In this document: piece after piece, positions 33,360 through 34,387 of the stretch
Layout: the number at the start of each line of letters is the position of its first letter
Numbering within the stretch: position 1 is the first letter of the stretch
NCBI GenBank assembly: GCA_006844635.1
Contig: SPJO01000150.1
Coordinates: 1 to 34,387 of the forward strand
Length of the DNA stretch: 34,387 bases
Direction: 5' to 3'
Origin: Methylophilaceae bacterium
GTDB taxonomy: Bacteria > Pseudomonadota > Gammaproteobacteria > Burkholderiales > Methylophilaceae
Notes under the pieces: model-generated
Database searches by the model: none
Told to the model about the DNA's origin: nothing
The model's input: the letters and a program-made list of their open reading frames with translations, nothing else
Made by a program: the position numbers and the translations under genes

Positions 33360-33851
33360 TTATGCTCCTTGTGCTGGTGCTTCTTGCATTTGGCTTTGCA
33401 AGTAGTTTTCTAAACCAGTTAGTTTGATGAGTTTGAGTTGTTTCTCAATCCAGTAAGCATGATCCATTTCTGTATCATCTAGCTGTGTCACAAGCATGTC
33501 TCTCGTCACGAAGTCTTTCGCTTTTTCACAGGCTTCAATGGCTTTTTTCAAGTGTTTTACCACGCTATATTCCAAGTCCAAATCGTTTTCAAGCATTTGT
33601 TTAACGTTTTTGCCGATGTTGAGCGCGTCACGTTCTGCAACATTAGGCGTGCCTTCCAGAAAGAGAATGCGCTGAATTAACAATTTTGCATGTAGATGCT
33701 CGTGCTCAGATTCGTGCAACATATGCGCTGCGAGTTGGCCAAGACCAAGATCAGAAACCATTTCACCATGAATTAAATACTGGTCGCTAGCTGTGAGTTC
33801 ACCAGTCAGTAAATCATTCAAAATATCAATTATTTTTTTATCACCCTTCAT
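33360..33851 (-). CDS. Bacterioferritin subunit, ferroxidase-competent type lacking Met52
   Basis: This second bacterioferritin subunit has 163 residues. All six di-iron ligands are present: Glu18, Glu51, His54, Glu94, and an ExxH pair at Glu128/His131 after a one-residue shift. The haem ligand position 52 is His instead of Met. The pattern DDTEMDHAYWIE resembles the BfrA-type subunit of two-subunit bacterioferritins such as those of Neisseria. ATG 33851 is chosen because MKGDKKII fits the family start and AAGGGGA is six bases upstream; the 19 upstream in-frame residues are unlikely to be translated. It is the first gene of the pair. Confidence 0.93.
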   Translation of the reverse strand: MKGDKKIIDILNDLLTGELTASDQYLIHGEMVSDLGLGQLAAHMLHESEHEHLHAKLLIQRILFLEGTPNVAERDALNIGKNVKQMLENDLDLEYSVVKHLKKAIEACEKAKDFVTRDMLVTQLDDTEMDHAYWIEKQLKLIKLTGLENYLQSQMQEAPAQGA

Positions 33852-33879
33852 CGCGGATCCCCTTTTAATGATTAAGCGA

Positions 33880-33908
33880 ATGCTACTCTTAAAAGCAAGG
33901 CTAGGCAA
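33880..33908 (-). promoter_or_regulatory. Possible promoter of the two bfr genes
   Basis: On the minus strand TTGCCT (33908-33903), 17 bp, TAGCAT (33885-33880); each hexamer matches 4 of 6 consensus positions. The start codon is about 28 bases downstream of the -10. Confidence 0.45.
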
Positions 33909-33948
33909 GCATTATTTTTTAACTTAGTTGTTGATTTTAAAGGATATT

Positions 33949-33979
33949 TTTAATGATAACACCAATAATAATCATTCTT
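33949..33979. promoter_or_regulatory. Fur-like sites upstream of the bfr promoter
   Basis: ACCAATAATAATCATTCTT (33961-33979) matches 13 of 19 positions of the Fur consensus, and an overlapping site at 33949-33967 matches 11 of 19. They lie about 40-70 bases upstream of the candidate bfr -35, and about 15-45 bases past the tgt stop. The AT-rich context raises chance similarity. Confidence 0.4.
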
Positions 33980-33994
33980 GATTGGTGCTGTCGC

Positions 33995-34387
33995 TTAAGC
34001 GCTTAACTGCTGTCTTTTGTTGTAGAAGTTCGTTTTAAATGCTTCGAAGCGATCATCCTCAATCGCGTCACGCATGCCTTGCATGAGTACTTGGTAATAA
34101 TGCAAATTATGAATGGTGTTGAGGCGTGCACCTAAGATTTCGCCGACTTTATGCAGGTGGTGTAGGTAAGCGCGCGTGAAGTGTTGGCAGGTGTAGCATT
34201 CGCAGTCTGCATCTAAAGGCGCTAGGTCTGATTTGTAAGTCGCATTCTTGATTTTGACGTCGCCATACTGTGTAAACAGCCAACCATTACGCGCATTACG
34301 TGTTGGCATGACGCAGTCAAACATATCGACACCTTGGTCAACGGCATTAACAAGGTCTTCTGGCGTGCCAACGCCCATTAAGTAGCG
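33995..34387 (-). CDS. tgt: tRNA-guanine transglycosylase, C-terminal part (5' end outside the window)
   Basis: Tgt exchanges G34 for preQ1 in tRNAs with GUN anticodons, in the queuosine pathway. Only about 130 C-terminal residues are in the window; the reading frame runs off the right edge. Visible are RYLMGVGTPEDLVNAVDQG, then FDCVMPTRNARNG with the nucleophilic Asp, and the zinc site CECYTC with a His downstream in LNTIHNLHYY. The C-terminus ends shortly after FYNKRQQLSA, a little shorter than in E. coli. It is transcribed towards the bfr genes. Confidence 0.96.
   Translation of the reverse strand, partial: RYLMGVGTPEDLVNAVDQGVDMFDCVMPTRNARNGWLFTQYGDVKIKNATYKSDLAPLDADCECYTCQHFTRAYLHHLHKVGEILGARLNTIHNLHYYQVLMQGMRDAIEDDRFEAFKTNFYNKRQQLSA

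Noticed and set aside
33961..33986. ACCAAT/ATTGGT inverted repeat after tgt as a terminator
   Set aside because: Six-base AT-rich stem with no T run on the minus strand. It overlaps the Fur-like sequence, which explains the symmetry as well.
33995..34006. 12-bp palindrome TTAAGCGCTTAA at the tgt stop
   Set aside because: It is short and lacks a loop and a T run; it is not a convincing terminator or protein site.
1..34387. CRISPR arrays, insertion sequences, prophage, toxin-antitoxin or defence genes
   Set aside because: No regularly spaced repeats, transposase or integrase motifs, or unknown gene clusters were found; all but one short ORF belong to recognised families.

Overview
The window is a chromosomal housekeeping segment of a Gram-negative proteobacterium, most likely a betaproteobacterium of moderate GC. 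The evidence is the end of the RNase P RNA gene directly before mraZ, a complete dcw (division and cell wall) cluster ending in lpxC, a meso-diaminopimelate-type MurE, LpxC and SecDF-YajC. Placement near the Methylophilaceae is only an impression from gene order and protein style; I could not test it.

Layout. Positions 1-177 (+) are the 3' end of rnpB, followed by a hairpin terminator and about 350 bp of AT-rich leader. Positions 568-19056 (+) hold the dcw cluster: mraZ-rsmH-ftsL-ftsI-murE-murF-mraY-murD-ftsW-murG-murC-murB-ddl-ftsQ-ftsA-ftsZ-lpxC. Most junctions from mraZ to ddl-ftsQ overlap or abut. Positions 19072-25064 (+) hold a small two-helix membrane protein with no ATG start, a Slt70-type lytic transglycosylase, an NDUFA9-like NAD(P)-binding protein, CCA tRNA nucleotidyltransferase, quinone-linked dihydroorotate dehydrogenase and a GST-fold protein. 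The (+) block then meets a (-) block; the clpA terminator lies inside the 3' end of the GST gene.

The (-) block, read from right to left, is tgt (cut by the window edge), two bacterioferritin genes, bfd, yajC-secD-secF, a CorB/YfjD-type CNNM-CBS membrane protein, clpS and clpA.

How the genes work together. The dcw genes make lipid II (MurB-MurF, MraY, MurG, Ddl) and deliver it to the divisome (FtsZ, A, Q, L, I, W); LpxC commits lipid A synthesis. YajC-SecD-SecF assists Sec export. ClpS feeds N-degron substrates to ClpA. The bfr-bfr-bfd group stores iron and releases it.

The most interesting part is the iron locus between tgt and yajC. One ferritin subunit keeps the six ferroxidase ligands but has His instead of the haem ligand Met52. 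The other keeps Met52 but has lost four of the six ferroxidase ligands. A good promoter for bfd is overlapped by a 15/19 Fur box, while Fur-like sequence near bfr lies upstream of its promoter. No CRISPR array, insertion sequence, prophage or obvious novel defence system was seen.
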